A DNA stretch of 64,000 nt, taken from NCBI GenBank assembly GCA_036873135.1, contig JAPTYO010000017.1:13330001-13394000 (forward strand). The letters are read 5' to 3'. Source of the DNA: Clarkia xantiana subsp. parviflora. Its lineage: Eukaryota; Streptophyta; Magnoliopsida; Myrtales; Onagraceae. Below the pieces are notes generated by a model. It worked only from the letters and a program-made list of their open reading frames with translations, was not told the origin of the DNA and did no database searches. Positions 1 through 10,210 of the stretch are shown piece after piece (within the stretch, counting starts at the first letter, position 1; each line of letters begins with the position of its first letter). The position numbers were made by a program, and so were the translations under genes.

Positions 1-165
1 GTGCCCTCCGGGAGCCTATCCTGTGAAACGTTAAGTGCCCTCCGAGAGCCTGTCTCGCGAAAATATTTCGACGCCCACCAAGAGCGTATCTTTGGTCCTA
101 CACCAGTGCCTCCCGAGAGCCTACCTCGTGAAATATTCACTACGCCCCTATGAGGGTATCTGAAG
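1..165. repeat. Degenerate tandem repeat, about 35 bp units
   Basis: Four to five diverged units share a core like GTGCCCTCCGAGAGCCT followed by a TCTCGTGAAATATT-like tail. It probably continues left of the window. Confidence 0.6.
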
Positions 166-782
166 AGATCATTGCACCATACAAAGAAGAATACCATGAA
201 ACAATTTTTCACAAGGCAAAGAGATATGATGAATACTTAATGTTTACTCTTGATGAGATGATAGGTATAATAATGAAGGAAAACATGAAAGAAGGATAAG
301 TAAAGGAAAGCATGTACAAGGAAGAAGTCCATGACCAAAGGATCATATACAGAAGCACAAGAGGTTATCATGAAAAGTAACGAGTTATCCTACCATCCAT
401 ATCACAAGTCAAGAGAAGTATCTCAAAGGAACCCAACACCACCAAGAAGGATAGCAAAGACATGAAATCCAAAGTTCAAGGCTCTCAAAATAAATTCGAC
501 CCATCAAGAAGAGGAATTGCCTTACAAGTCGCACAAAGCAATCTCCGACAAACGTTATTGTCTTGCATGTCGCCCTCGCGTGACCTATGCTCGTATCAGA
601 CTTGAACATCGTCAAGCACAACTCGTGAAGGAGACATCTAAAAAGTATGAAGGATACAACATCCGGCAAGACGAGACATCAGGACCTAACCGAACAAACA
701 TAGCCTAAACAAAAGGCAACTATAGCAATGAAGGCTCTCCAATGAAAAAGGAATACTAAAGCACAACTCCATACATCGTGAT
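166..782. other. Non-coding interior of element H
   Basis: AT-rich, purine-rich DNA without a convincing gene. Short open frames here have no recognisable motif or repeat-independent composition. Confidence 0.4.
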
Positions 783-912
783 GTGGCTATCATGTCCACA
801 TACCTTGAAGTGGCTATCATGTCCACACACTGCGAAGTGGCTATCATGTCCACACACTGCGAAGTGGCTATCATATCCACACACCAAGAGGTGGTTATCA
901 TATCCACACAAA
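783..912. repeat. 27-bp tandem repeat, about five copies
   Basis: The unit GTGGCTATCATGTCCACAC plus an ACTGCGAA tail recurs about every 27 bp. Because 27 is divisible by three, both strands stay open and give a meaningless nine-residue protein repeat. Confidence 0.8.
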
Positions 913-1193
913 ACAAAAATACCATCAAGTCCACCACAAACCTAAAGAGCCAACACCTAACCTCAAAAGGAGATTCAAGAAAAAGGGAAAAACAACACCC
1001 TTCATACGCTCATCAAAGGTATGCACTTATATTTCAACCCCCTGGATGATACTAGGTAGGAAACGTCCTCATTATGAAGACAACCTCCATATCTCATGAA
1101 ATCAACCATAAAGCAAAGAATCACGACAAACACTATCGAGGGCATATAACAAAACGATCCCCACAACGATCACAACTACGATACTAGTAGAGG

Positions 1194-1715
1194 CTAACTC
1201 AAGAGCATTCTCCACCAAACTCTCAAGCAAGAATTTGCTATCTTAATCAGAGCCATGGCAAAAGAAAGGAACCTCAATAAAAGGAGATGATCACACCCAT
1301 CACCAAAAGAAAAATCTTCAACGCAAGGGTTAATAACATAACCCATAGGAAAGCCATAGACACCTTCAAAAGTCATCAAATCTACATGAAGATGAAATAA
1401 ACCTGAGACTCGGCCCCTCGGCTGGGGGGCAGAGGATAGAGAAGAGACATCAAGACCTATGATCACTCCATCGCCATCCACAGGTTGTTTCCCTTTGTCA
1501 AGCAAAGAGGGCGCCTCTTCAACCACTACCTCCTTATCATGAGAGGGAGTCAGCAAGGGGGCACTTGAAGGAGAGCCTCTCGCGGTTTCCTTCTCCTTGG
1601 CAGCCGAGGGCCCGACCTCAGAGTCAGGTTTCCGCGCCTTGGATTTAGATTGACTTGAACTCTCGCCCACCGCAAGAACCCATTCGGTAACTAGGGGCGA
1701 ACGCTCTAACAACAA
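1194..1715 (-). pseudogene. Possible antisense-gene remnant of element H (hypothetical)
   Basis: A 173-codon minus-strand frame. The first about 100 residues are rich in Ser, Lys, Glu and Pro (including a stretch SSSQSKSKARKPDSE), like the charged linker of the antisense genes in elements A and B. It also lies where such a gene should be, between pol and the 3' LTR on the opposite strand. The later part reads like intron or UTR sequence. No domain is recognisable, and sequence similarity to the A/B proteins is compositional only. It could equally be a chance frame. Function unknown. Confidence 0.3.
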
Positions 1716-3259
1716 GAAGGAAGCAACATGAGAACAATCATAAGTATATCACAAAGAAAAGAGAATGGAAAAAGAACATGCCGGAAGCCTCTGCAGCTTT
1801 CCCTAACTTAGAAAATTTCTTGGCCTGATGAGCAGAACTAGAGGGTTCTTCCCTCTCATTCGATTCAACGGTACGTTCGGAACGCTCCGCCTACACCTTA
1901 TACGTTTCTCCATGGAACCAACCTACAAGGGGTCATACGAGTCCCCGCCTCATACGAGTACAGCTCGGACACCCAAGACACAGGACAGTCAGATTTGGTC
2001 TGACTACCTTGGAAAACGATCTTTAAGGTCTCCCTGTCCGAAGAAGAAAGCTTCCCAAAAGTGAGTCATCTATACGAGCGACCGACGCAAAGATCGACCC
2101 TTACTCATGGAGGGGCGAGATACGCCTACTACGGGGGCAACCTTAACATCAATCAAGTTACGAAAACAAAACCACAACCCAAGAGACCTATCCAAGGGAA
2201 CAAATCCCAGAGCGTCACAAAGAGGGCGAACTTTTAGCTTCCCCAAATGGAGCAACGCTCCGACACATCCGAAGGAAGGGTCAACCCTTAACACATGTCA
2301 ATAAACCCCTTCGCTCATGACGTGTAAGAAGAAAGCTTGTAAGCATTTTCACCCTCACTTTTATGGGGAACAAATTGCAGGGTAAGGGTCAAGAGCTATA
2401 CACACGCTCCAACGAATGAAGGAAAAATGTTACACATGCCGAAGGTCGAGGTTAAAGGACAATGCTCGCGCTAGTACGAGGGAGGCGGAAAGTTGTGTCC
2501 CATTGAGTGGCAGAGTTCCCACCCTCAAGTAAAGGAGAGGTCTATGCTCTCACCCTTGCACTTATGCTCATATTCATGATTTACATCTACAAGTACACCA
2601 ATGCCATCACTCATGCTTATACTCACAACCCATCCATACACACATACATGTTTACGCTTGCACTCACATGCATGCCCACGTGCACACTCTCGTGTGTTCA
2701 AACATTTAGACATCCATGCACATGGCCGCCATATATTCATGCATACATTCATGACTACAATCGCAACATGTCTATACCCACTCCCATCCTTATGTTCCTA
2801 CTTGCATGTATTCTAGTACACATCCTTATGTTCATGATGTGTCCATGTTCACTCCTAGTTAACATCCTATAGGCATATTTTCTAGTATCCCATACTTAGA
2901 AAAAATTTTGGACCAAAATTGAAAATTTTCCCCACATAGGCCTATCCCATCAAGAAATTGAAGCATGGAGTCACTTAACCATATTCATGTTGCATCCCCG
3001 CACATGCGCGTATTTTCCAAGTATAAGCTCGTGACGGTATTGGATTTATTATTTCCATCTCAGACGGACACGTGCTTGGACACGTGTCCGTGCTATTCTG
3101 ACGTTTGTAATTCCTCTATCTTATAAGACAGGGGGCAGAGTCAGAGACACACACCAATGGGTAAGTAAAGATTCCGACAAAAGGTAAAATCCCGGCTTCA
3201 AATTGCGCATGTCATACCATCCTAAAATAGAGTCAATCAAGGGTCAGGCCATTGGTTGA
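1716..3259. other. Non-coding 3' interior of element H
   Basis: No supported gene. About 2505-2870 is low-complexity DNA rich in CA, TAC and CATACA steps, which creates overlapping frames on both strands. An inverted motif GGACACGTG / CACGTGTCC lies near 3068-3090, and TTATAAGA near 3120 could be a minus-strand TATA-like site. Confidence 0.4.
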
Positions 3260-3271
3260 CTCGGGGGCATG
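3260..3271 (+). other. Polypurine tract of element H
   Basis: CTCGGGGGCATG directly precedes the LTR start TGATGG. It is G-rich and positioned as a plus-strand primer site. Elements C and D have the comparable TTGGGGGCAAA before TGATGGG. Confidence 0.55.
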
Positions 3272-3956
3272 TGATGGATATACACCCAATTTGAACCCGT
3301 TGACTTCCGAATCGTTTTATTTTTATCACCCCGTTAATGATTATAAATCGAAACTTTGACCCGAACACTCCACCGAAACACCAACGGTCCGGACGAGGCA
3401 AAAATACTCGTCCGGGCCGCGCGTCGAACTCACCTAGGTGAGGTCGGGTGGCCACACCCAACCCCTACCCTTGGGGGTCGGATTTTTCCTCCGCCCCCAA
3501 GGGCCCTGGCACCGTTTCCCGACTCACACACTTAGATTATTTCCGCCAACCTCTCCGTGCTTTAAGGTTTTAATTGTGTGATCAAGGACTAATTAAGTGT
3601 GTTTAAAGGTTAACGATGTCATTAAGTCACCTTAATGACACCGTTGCCTATAAATACAACCCTTCCACCACTCATTTGATCATCTTGATTATTGTGAAGT
3701 TTAGCTCTGGCATCTCTCTAGCTTTATCTCTCTAGAAGTATCGTTCTGACTTAAGCATCAGAGAGGGCTCATCAAGCACCCCCCCCTACGTGCTTGATAC
3801 TGCCCCTCTTGCAGGGTCGCGTGGAGAAGAGAAGCAAGGAAGCAGAAGGACGTGGATCAGAACGACAAGCCCCCAAGAGCACTAAATCCGTAATTTCACC
3901 AGTGAGGAATAAGGTTTAGATCGACGATCCGTTGACCTAGAGCTTAGAACCTAACA
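3272..3956 (+). repeat. 3' LTR of element H (right end tentative)
   Basis: Starts TGATGGATATA. It has a TATA-like CCTATAAATAC near 3649 and a motif AAGCATCAGAGAGGGC near 3754 that recurs in the LTRs of A, B, C and D downstream of their TATA boxes. The right end is placed at CCTAACA (3956) because the sister LTRs end in CCAACA or GCAACA. No second LTR is available to confirm it. Confidence 0.55.
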
Positions 3957-4405
3957 CACATGACCTACGAGGCGTATTTGAGACGCTCTTTATCAACGGG
4001 GATTAACCCACCGGATTATCGTATAGGACTTATTCGGTCCAGTTCTCTTCTTGCTGTGCGGATCATGGTTCACTTCTTTCGAACTCACTGTGGTGAGCAG
4101 ATAAGGTTTCCCTATCACTGCTGTGGTTACTGTATTTGATTAGGCTCAATGTTATTGTCCTGTCAATATCAGACAACCATATACATCTTTTCCATGTTGA
4201 CCTTCCACCCTGAAGACCCGATGCGGGTTTTACGCCGACATCCATGGAAAGAGAGAAGATCATCTCATTCAACCGAAACATTTCTAGCGTTTGCATCCTT
4301 GCTTCCACTGAGGCGGATTCGAAGGAATACTAAGCTATAACATTGTCTGGTTTCAATTGAAGTTTTCTTCAACCGCTTTTTACCAAGGTCGAATTTATCA
4401 CCACA
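3957..4405. other. Unassigned flank between element H and LARD1
   Basis: No gene or element signature seen. The last five bases, CCACA, would be the left TSD of LARD1, but its right partner is lost. Confidence 0.4.
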
Positions 4406-4769
4406 TGTAAACACTCGATTTTGACCCGGACGTAACGACGTTACCCATGATACGTCAAATTCCGGACGCGTAAAGCCACAAAGTCTCCAAAAATGCTTAA
4501 GGGCACATTAGGGAAATTATTATAAAGTATATTTTAAATTATTTCGAATATATTTAATATTTTCGGAATATTTAAAAAAAATATATATAATAATTAGTTT
4601 TTCTTTATTTTTTAGAAAACTATCTGTAAGATATTTATCTCCAGATATTATTTTTTTTTTAAACAATAATTATCTGTAAAGATATATATCCCTAGGAATA
4701 TTCTCTAGAATAATTATTTGTTGGCAATTTTTTATTTAAATTTTATCTGTAACTAGGCTTGATTTTTAG

Positions 4770-4777
4770 TATAAATA
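4770..4777 (+). promoter_or_regulatory. LTR TATA box of LARD1
   Basis: TATAAATA followed by GGGGTCTAGGGTT. It is conserved in reverse at 41539-41546 and 50006-50013 (LARD2) and forward at 57404-57411 (LARD3). Transcription should start about 30 bp downstream. Confidence 0.7.
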
Positions 4778-4894
4778 GGGGTCTAGGGTTACATTGTAAG
4801 GGGAGAACACCACAACAATAATAATACACTCTATCTCGTAATATGTGCAAATTTACTCTTCTTGTGATTTATCAATTTTTTTTCTTTTCTTCTT

Positions 4895-5360
4895 CTTCGT
4901 TGGTCCTCCCCGTCCATCCCAACAGCCACGCCGGTGGCCATACCGGTAGCCTCTCCGGCCACGCCAGTGGCCCCTCCGGCCACCACGACGACCGGAACCA
5001 CCGCCCTCCACCGCGACAACCAACTGCCCTCTCTCTCTCTCTTTCTTGAATCTCTCACGTCGGTGACTCCCTGGCCAGACCGGAGCTCCGCCGCTCAGTC
5101 CGATCCTCACTTCTGCCTAGACCACCGCACCCTCTCGCCCGCATCCCGGCCTGGACCACCGAAGTCCTGCCTGAGCTCAACCATGACCACCACGCCGCTG
5201 CCACCAGCGCCGCTCCACCCGGGCCCAACCTTCAGACGTCCGTCGCCTGCACCTGCTTCCAGACCGTGCCGCCCTGATCTCGTGCCATCCCGCGCGCCGC
5301 CGTCCTGTGTTATCCCGTGCCGCCCCGACCAAGCTCCGGCAGCTCTCCATCGCAGGTAAG
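4895..5360 (+). other. GC- and pyrimidine-rich leader segment of the LARD1 LTR
   Basis: The composition jumps from very AT-rich to GC-rich just after the TATA box, with CTTCTTCTTCTTC and a CT run near 5029-5045. It ends at a GCAGGTAAGCAGG site near 5354. Proline- and threonine-rich frames arise on both strands but differ in LARD2 and LARD3, so I treat it as untranslated leader. Confidence 0.5.
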
Positions 5361-5423
5361 CAGGAAGCCCGTCTCTTTTATTTTTATTTTTTTTATTCAT
5401 TATTATTTGTTATTGTATTTTAG

Positions 5424-5465
<42 letters not shown>

Positions 5466-5613
5466 ATTTAATTAGGTAGTTTAAAAGTGATTAATTAAAT
5501 TTAATTGAGCAAATTATGTTTGTATGTTAAATTTATATTAAGGTTGTGTATGAATTTAGGCATGCTCGACATTTTGTTATTTTAGATTTCGTCTTAATTA
5601 GGAGTATAGAATA

Positions 5614-6325
5614 TGTTGGATCACGGTTGGAACTCCGGTACGGTCTTGACGGCAGTCCGAGATCCTTCGCTCCACGTAATCCTGCAAGAGGGGATAGACC
5701 GGGCGGTGACCCAGAATCCCTCTCCGATGCTTAAATGAGTATCTCGATAAAATTGGCAAGCAAGAGTATATGTGTGTAATCGTGTTCAATCTGAGGTAAC
5801 TTCCTCCTTTATATAGGAGAGGAGTTACCTCAGTTACCTGGTGATCCGCTAGGGCTGTTAGCCCATGATCTCGCGGAACTCGGCCACGCTCCACGTATCT
5901 CGGCCATGATCTCGCTTATCTCGGCCACGCTCCGCGTAACTCGGCCATGATCTCGCTTATCTCGGCCACGCTCCGCGTATCTCGGCCTCAATCTCTGATA
6001 GCAAGTCCCGACCAATATCGGGGATTCCAGAGTTATCTCATTGTGTCAGCGCTCGGGGCCCCTCGTCATCCTGACAGGGCCAACATCCTCAGGGATTCAA
6101 CATCGGGGCCTACTTAAAGGCATATTCTCGGGGCCTACCTAAAGGCATCTCGTCGGGAGCATCCAGCTCGTCTATCGGGACCGACCCTGTCGGGACCTTT
6201 CATCATCGGGACTCCTCTCGTCGGGACCCTTCGCATTGGTCTTCTTGACCTCGTTTAAGGCCCAGTGGGCCTATTCACCGTTTACTCGTTGTTAAAGGGC
6301 CTAACGGCCATAGCGAAACCCATCA
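5614..6325 (-). repeat. Element A, 3' LTR (left)
   Basis: It is bounded by TGTTGGATCACGG and ACCCATCA and matches 15778-16489. The minus-strand TATA (TATATAAA) lies at about 5808-5815. Upstream of it on the minus strand, at 5869-5995, are about six 20-21-bp U3 repeats containing TATCTCGGCCA. The altered PPT side follows at 6326 (TTTGCCAACAAG, where C has TTTGCCCCCAAG). Confidence 0.95.
5869..5995. repeat. U3 tandem repeats of element A
   Basis: About six units alternate ATGATCTCGCTTATCTCGGCC and ACGCTCCGCGTATCTCGGCC types. They lie 50-190 bp upstream of the LTR TATA box on the minus strand and are repeated in the right LTR at about 16033-16155. Their position suggests enhancer-like repeats. 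Confidence 0.75.
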
Positions 6326-6706
6326 TTTGCCAACAAGACATGAGGGACTTACAGTTCGTCGTGTCTTTCAACTCCCGACCTCCCGACATCGGAGTCGGGG
6401 ACCTTTCCCTTGATAAAGTCACTTGATACGGATCTTCTCGTCCACGTTTTCTCGATACTTCGAGGATAGTCACCAAATCCGAGAAGACTCCTCGGTTCCT
6501 CAGCCATTATATGCAGCAGGTGACGAAGTGACGGTTTTGGCACTCGTGCCTGATTTTTCGCGCCTGCTTTTTCTGAAAAAGTACTTTTCAGGCCGTTTCA
6601 TCATTACGCCCCTTTCAATTCCGTTCGTTTCATCTCAACGACTCAGATTAAAACGTTTCAACTTCGACGACCCAGATTAGAACGTCCTTTCACTTATCCC
6701 TTCTCC

Positions 6707-6713
6707 TATAAAA
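6707..6713 (+). promoter_or_regulatory. TATA box with telo-box motif, promoter of A's antisense gene
   Basis: TATAAAACCCTAACCC starts here, about 150 bp before the ATG. The TATA box overlaps AAACCCTAA, the plant telo-box known from promoters of many housekeeping genes. Element B has the same arrangement at 19620. D keeps TATAAAACCCC at the equivalent minus-strand site. It faces the opposite way to the LTR promoter, so this gene has its own start. Confidence 0.7.
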
Positions 6714-6860
6714 CCCTAACCCTGGGCATTGTTCTTCTTTTACCGTTTCCGCAATTTCAAAAGCTCTGCAACTTTGAGAACACAAGCTCTTCCTTGGTTT
6801 TCCATTCTCCGATCAACTTTCCGGCAATCGTCAAGATCATCCTCTCCTCTTCGAATCATC

Positions 6861-9603
6861 ATGTCTGGTAAGACTTCCTTCCCTTATCTTCGATTAGTTT
6901 GCTTGCATTTCTTCCGAAAAACCCAATGTGCCTTTCCTTGCCATGGCTGATTTTAAGACAGTGGATCCAGTTCCGAGGGGAGAAAGCCCTTTAAGTTCGA
7001 GTATGCCGTCAATGACATTTCCAGCACTGCCTACGATGCAGCTCTCCGGGAGGGATGCATTACTTCTACCTGGGAGCCTTGCTTCCCTTATCCTTGGCCC
7101 CGCCTCCCGAGTGACCTTGAGGTCACTCGTCCCCAGAAAGGGGAGGTATTTGTCTCCACGGGGAAAGTATCGGCAGGGATTCGATTCCCCTTCTGCGGCA
7201 ACCTGGTTGAGATGTGCAAACATTACAAGACGCATCCAACTACCTTCTCTACCCATGCCATCCGTATATGGAATGCCTTCCAGGTCCTCTGCTTCCGACA
7301 GAAGTGGGTTTACAACCTCCTAGTCTTGAGAAATTTTTACAGGATGATGTGTAACGAGGCGGGGGTCTGTGCCTTCTATCCTCGGATGCCCAAGTGGAAC
7401 AAGGCGCAACTTGCGCTGTGCAGCTGGACCAGTGACACCTGGAAGGTTGTCAAGGGTCGGGGACTCCTAATCGACACGGGGTCTGATAACAGCGGGTGGA
7501 AGAGGAGCTACTTCTTCATCAAGAACTCTTCGATCTCCTGGCCCCGATGGGAGGTGGAAGCGGACTCTCCTCCCGCTTATCACACCTACTCTGATGAAGA
7601 CTTCCAGACCCTCCATCTTATCCAGCTTTACCGTTGGGGGGAGTCCTACACTCCCCTCGATGCTAATTCTCTAACGGAGCGGGACCTTGTGAATGCCGGG
7701 ATCCGTCTCCTCGACATAGTGTCTGGGGGTCAACTCTTCGACGGCCCCTCCAATATGGTTCCTTGGGTAATGTTTCTGATCTCTGTTTTCCATTGTTTGC
7801 AGCTAAGAAGGTATCCGTGCTGACCAATCTCATCCTTAAGCAGGGGGAGACCGACGCTGTCCAACGCCTCGGACGGAAGAGGAAGTTGGCAAAGAAGACT
7901 GCTGCTCCGTCGGGATCTCCTTCCGCGGAGAGGACTAAGCGGAGCCACGTGGAGGTGGACAAACTCTTCGATGTCCAAAATGCTGAAGAAGGTAAACAGC
8001 TCCGCCTAGCTATTAAATCATACAGGAAGCAAGTTCCAAAGGATTTGATCCCTTCGACCATGGAGGTCCACATCGAAGAGGTTAAACGCGTCCTCCGAAG
8101 GGAAACTCCCGCATCCTCAAGGCGGGCTACTACAATTACCACGGGAAAGACCAATTCGTTTCTCGGCGCATCATTTGGTGTAAGGACCCTGACCGACTTC
8201 CTGACTATATTTCTGAAGCATCTCGTCCTCTAGGTGCAGGTCACTCGGGAACTCCGTCGGGTGCTGGAGCTTCAGCAGGGGCACCACTTTCAGCAGGGGC
8301 GCATCCTTCAGCAGGGGCACCAATTTCCAGGGCTGGAGAAACCCCGACAGGCGATCAATTTCGTCGGGTGGAAAATATGGACTCCTCCGAGGAGACAGAC
8401 GAGGGTGTCTCCTTGATCCAACGTCGGGGGACGAGGCAGTCCCCCCTGAAACCAATCTCCAGGGGGCTGCCCCCTTCAACTTCTTCGTCTCAGCGGCAGC
8501 CGTCGCCCATTCACGACTTTACGTCCTCTCCGACCCAGGGCGAGTCGGAGATGCACCCCTCCACGACTCGAGTCGGTCCTTCCCCTCTCCCCTTGGACGG
8601 GAGCTTCTACAAGGTCTATGACCCCAGCCAAAAGGAGGCTCCTTGGACCCCGATCCAAACGCTGCAAGGGGTCCAGCTCGGACAGGGTGACACATACCCA
8701 GAGCTGGGTCTACATCTGCTGGCAGGCTCAATTTTGCCATCTCTGAGGTTTCCGATTCCCTTGGATTGGGAGAGCATCAGCAGGGATGTTCACGAAATGT
8801 CTATCCGTCGGATAGAGGTGAGGTTCTTATTTTTCTCCCCTTCATCAATAAGGCAGGTTATCCATATGCTAACACTTCTCTTCTTTCCTTCACAGGAGCT
8901 GGCGGACATAAACCGCTGCTTCGGGTACATCTTCGCCCTCGAAGAGGCTCTGGAGCAGGAGCGGGCTAAGGGGGCTCCCGCAGTTATAGCCAAGCTTGAT
9001 GAGGATCTCGCCGCCTCCGAGTCTTCGAGGAGGAAACTGGCCAAGGAACAGGCCCTCCTCGACCGAAAGACTCGGGACCTCCAAAAGCAGGTTCATGACT
9101 TCGAGGGGCTGCTCATGCGGGAGCAGCAGGAGAGACAAAAGGATGCAGAGGTTCGGGACAAACTTGTCCTTGAGAAGAAAGCTCTGGAGGAGCAAATTGC
9201 TGAGGTTCCTGCGCGGCTGGTCGCGGCTGAGACCAAGGGTCGCGAGGATTATCGGGGATCCGAGGACTTCCAAGCCGACGCGGTAAAATTCTGCACCGCG
9301 GAGGTGGAGAACACCCTCTTCAACGCGGTCGAGGAACTTCATCTGGAGGATTATGGCGACGCCATCAACTTCGACAAGTCTGCGACTCTCGCTCCCTTTG
9401 CGAAGAGGTATTTCGACCTTCCAGAGGAGAGTGACGAGGGGAACACTCCCGCGGGTGTTGAAGACATGGCAGAGCTTCCAAGTGCTGATCCTCCGACAGT
9501 TGACCCCCCGATAATCGACCCTCCAGCAGCTAAACCCATGGAGCCTTCTGCCACAGATCTCGTGGATCCTGCTCCTGCTGATGCCGACAAGGACCGAGCT
9601 TGA
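6861..9603 (+). pseudogene. Element A antisense gene: four exons, conserved domain plus coiled coil (one frameshift)
   Basis: I infer four exons: exon 1 ATGTCTG (6861-6867), intron 1 (6868-6957), exon 2 (6958-7766), intron 2 (7767-7843), exon 3 (7844-8817), intron 3 (8818-8895) and exon 4 (8896-9603, stop TGA). All junctions are GT...AG and keep the reading frame. Exon 2 carries the conserved domain, with landmarks FVSTG, FPFCG, HYKTHPTTF, GVCAFYPRMPKW, LYRWGESYTPLDA and QLFDGPSN. Exon 3 is a charged linker rich in Gly, Ala and Pro. Exon 4 is a long coiled coil with an acidic, proline-rich tail. A 1-nt deletion near 8105-8120 breaks exon 3 relative to B; otherwise the gene is open. It resembles the extra antisense genes reported in Tat elements and the family called 'putative gypsy-type transposon' (from memory, not searched). 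Function unknown. Confidence 0.8.
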
Positions 9604-10210
9604 TTGCTTTATTTTTAGTCCTTGTAAGTTTTCCTCTCTTTTCTTTATCGGGAACCTCGCAGATTTTTTAATATCATCTTTTTCGGTTCCGATTATCACT
9701 ACACCACTTCGAGGTGATCGCGTCACTTAAGACCTTTCAATACATCACTTAAGACGATTTAGCATACACCACTTAAGGCGATTTGATCGTGCCAACTAAG
9801 GCAATTCAGTCCGCATCACCTAAGACGACTTAACCATTCGCACCACTCAAGGCGACTTAGCAACACTTAGAATAAATCTATGAACAATGCATCACTTAAG
9901 AAGACTTAACCACTAGCACCACTTAAGGTGACTTAATATCTTGCACCACTTAAGGCGACTTAATCTCGTGCACCACTCAAGGCGACTTTTTCTCGTGCAC
10001 CACTTAAGGCGACTCAACAACACTTAGAATAAACTGATATGAAGCAACCTCTTTATTTATTGATGGCACAAAATCTGCTTACATCGAATCAAATGATAAA
10101 TAACTTACACCACTTAAGGCGATTTTACATCGGGCACCACTTAAGGCGACTTTTCATCGGGCACCACTTAAGGCGACTTTTCAACGGGCACCACTTATGG
10201 CGACTTTTCA
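9604..10210. repeat. CACTTAAGGCGACTT tandem array between converging genes of element A
   Basis: Degenerate 25-30-bp units run from about 9740 to 10210. The most regular copies (10108-10210) are 27 bp, with CACCACTTAAGGCGACTTTT and a CATCGGG spacer. The array lies between the stop of the antisense gene and the stop of integrase. The same array is in B at 22620-23275. Confidence 0.85.

Larger units (their letters stand above)
1..3956 (+). mobile_element. Element H: 3' portion of an old Tat-type LTR retrotransposon
   Basis: The end of an internal region is followed by a purine-rich tract (3260-3271) and an LTR beginning TGATGGATATA at 3272, so the element points right. The LTR start resembles the start of element E's LTR read on the opposite strand, placing H in the same broad Tat group. 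No gag-pol lies inside the window; it would be to the left. The internal part holds short tandem repeats, a minus-strand protein fragment and low-complexity DNA, as expected between pol and the 3' LTR. Its other LTR is out of view, so it may be partial. Confidence 0.6.
4406..5613 (+). repeat. 5' LTR of LARD1, left part
   Basis: Starts TGTAAACACTCGATTTTG. The same start is present in reverse at 41907 and 50376 in LARD2, and the first about 130 bp match LARD2 with few differences. The AT-rich U3 is followed by a TATA box and a GC-rich leader. Element A interrupts it; the rest resumes at 16495. Confidence 0.9.

Noticed and set aside
2507..2872. 121-codon plus-strand frame in H
   Set aside because: Composed of CA/TAC-rich low-complexity DNA with overlapping open frames on both strands; no motif.
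4831..5400. Several overlapping frames (75-141 codons) on both strands
   Set aside because: They come from the GC-rich LTR leader; not conserved as protein in the LARD2 or LARD3 LTRs.
7767..7802. 36-nt GT...AG interval as intron 2 of the antisense gene
   Set aside because: Too short for a normal plant intron and joins exons out of frame; the 77-nt choice fits better.
7663..8154. Long minus-strand frames opposite the antisense gene (also 8890-9726)
   Set aside because: Shadows of the plus-strand coding exons; no motif and not conserved with B.
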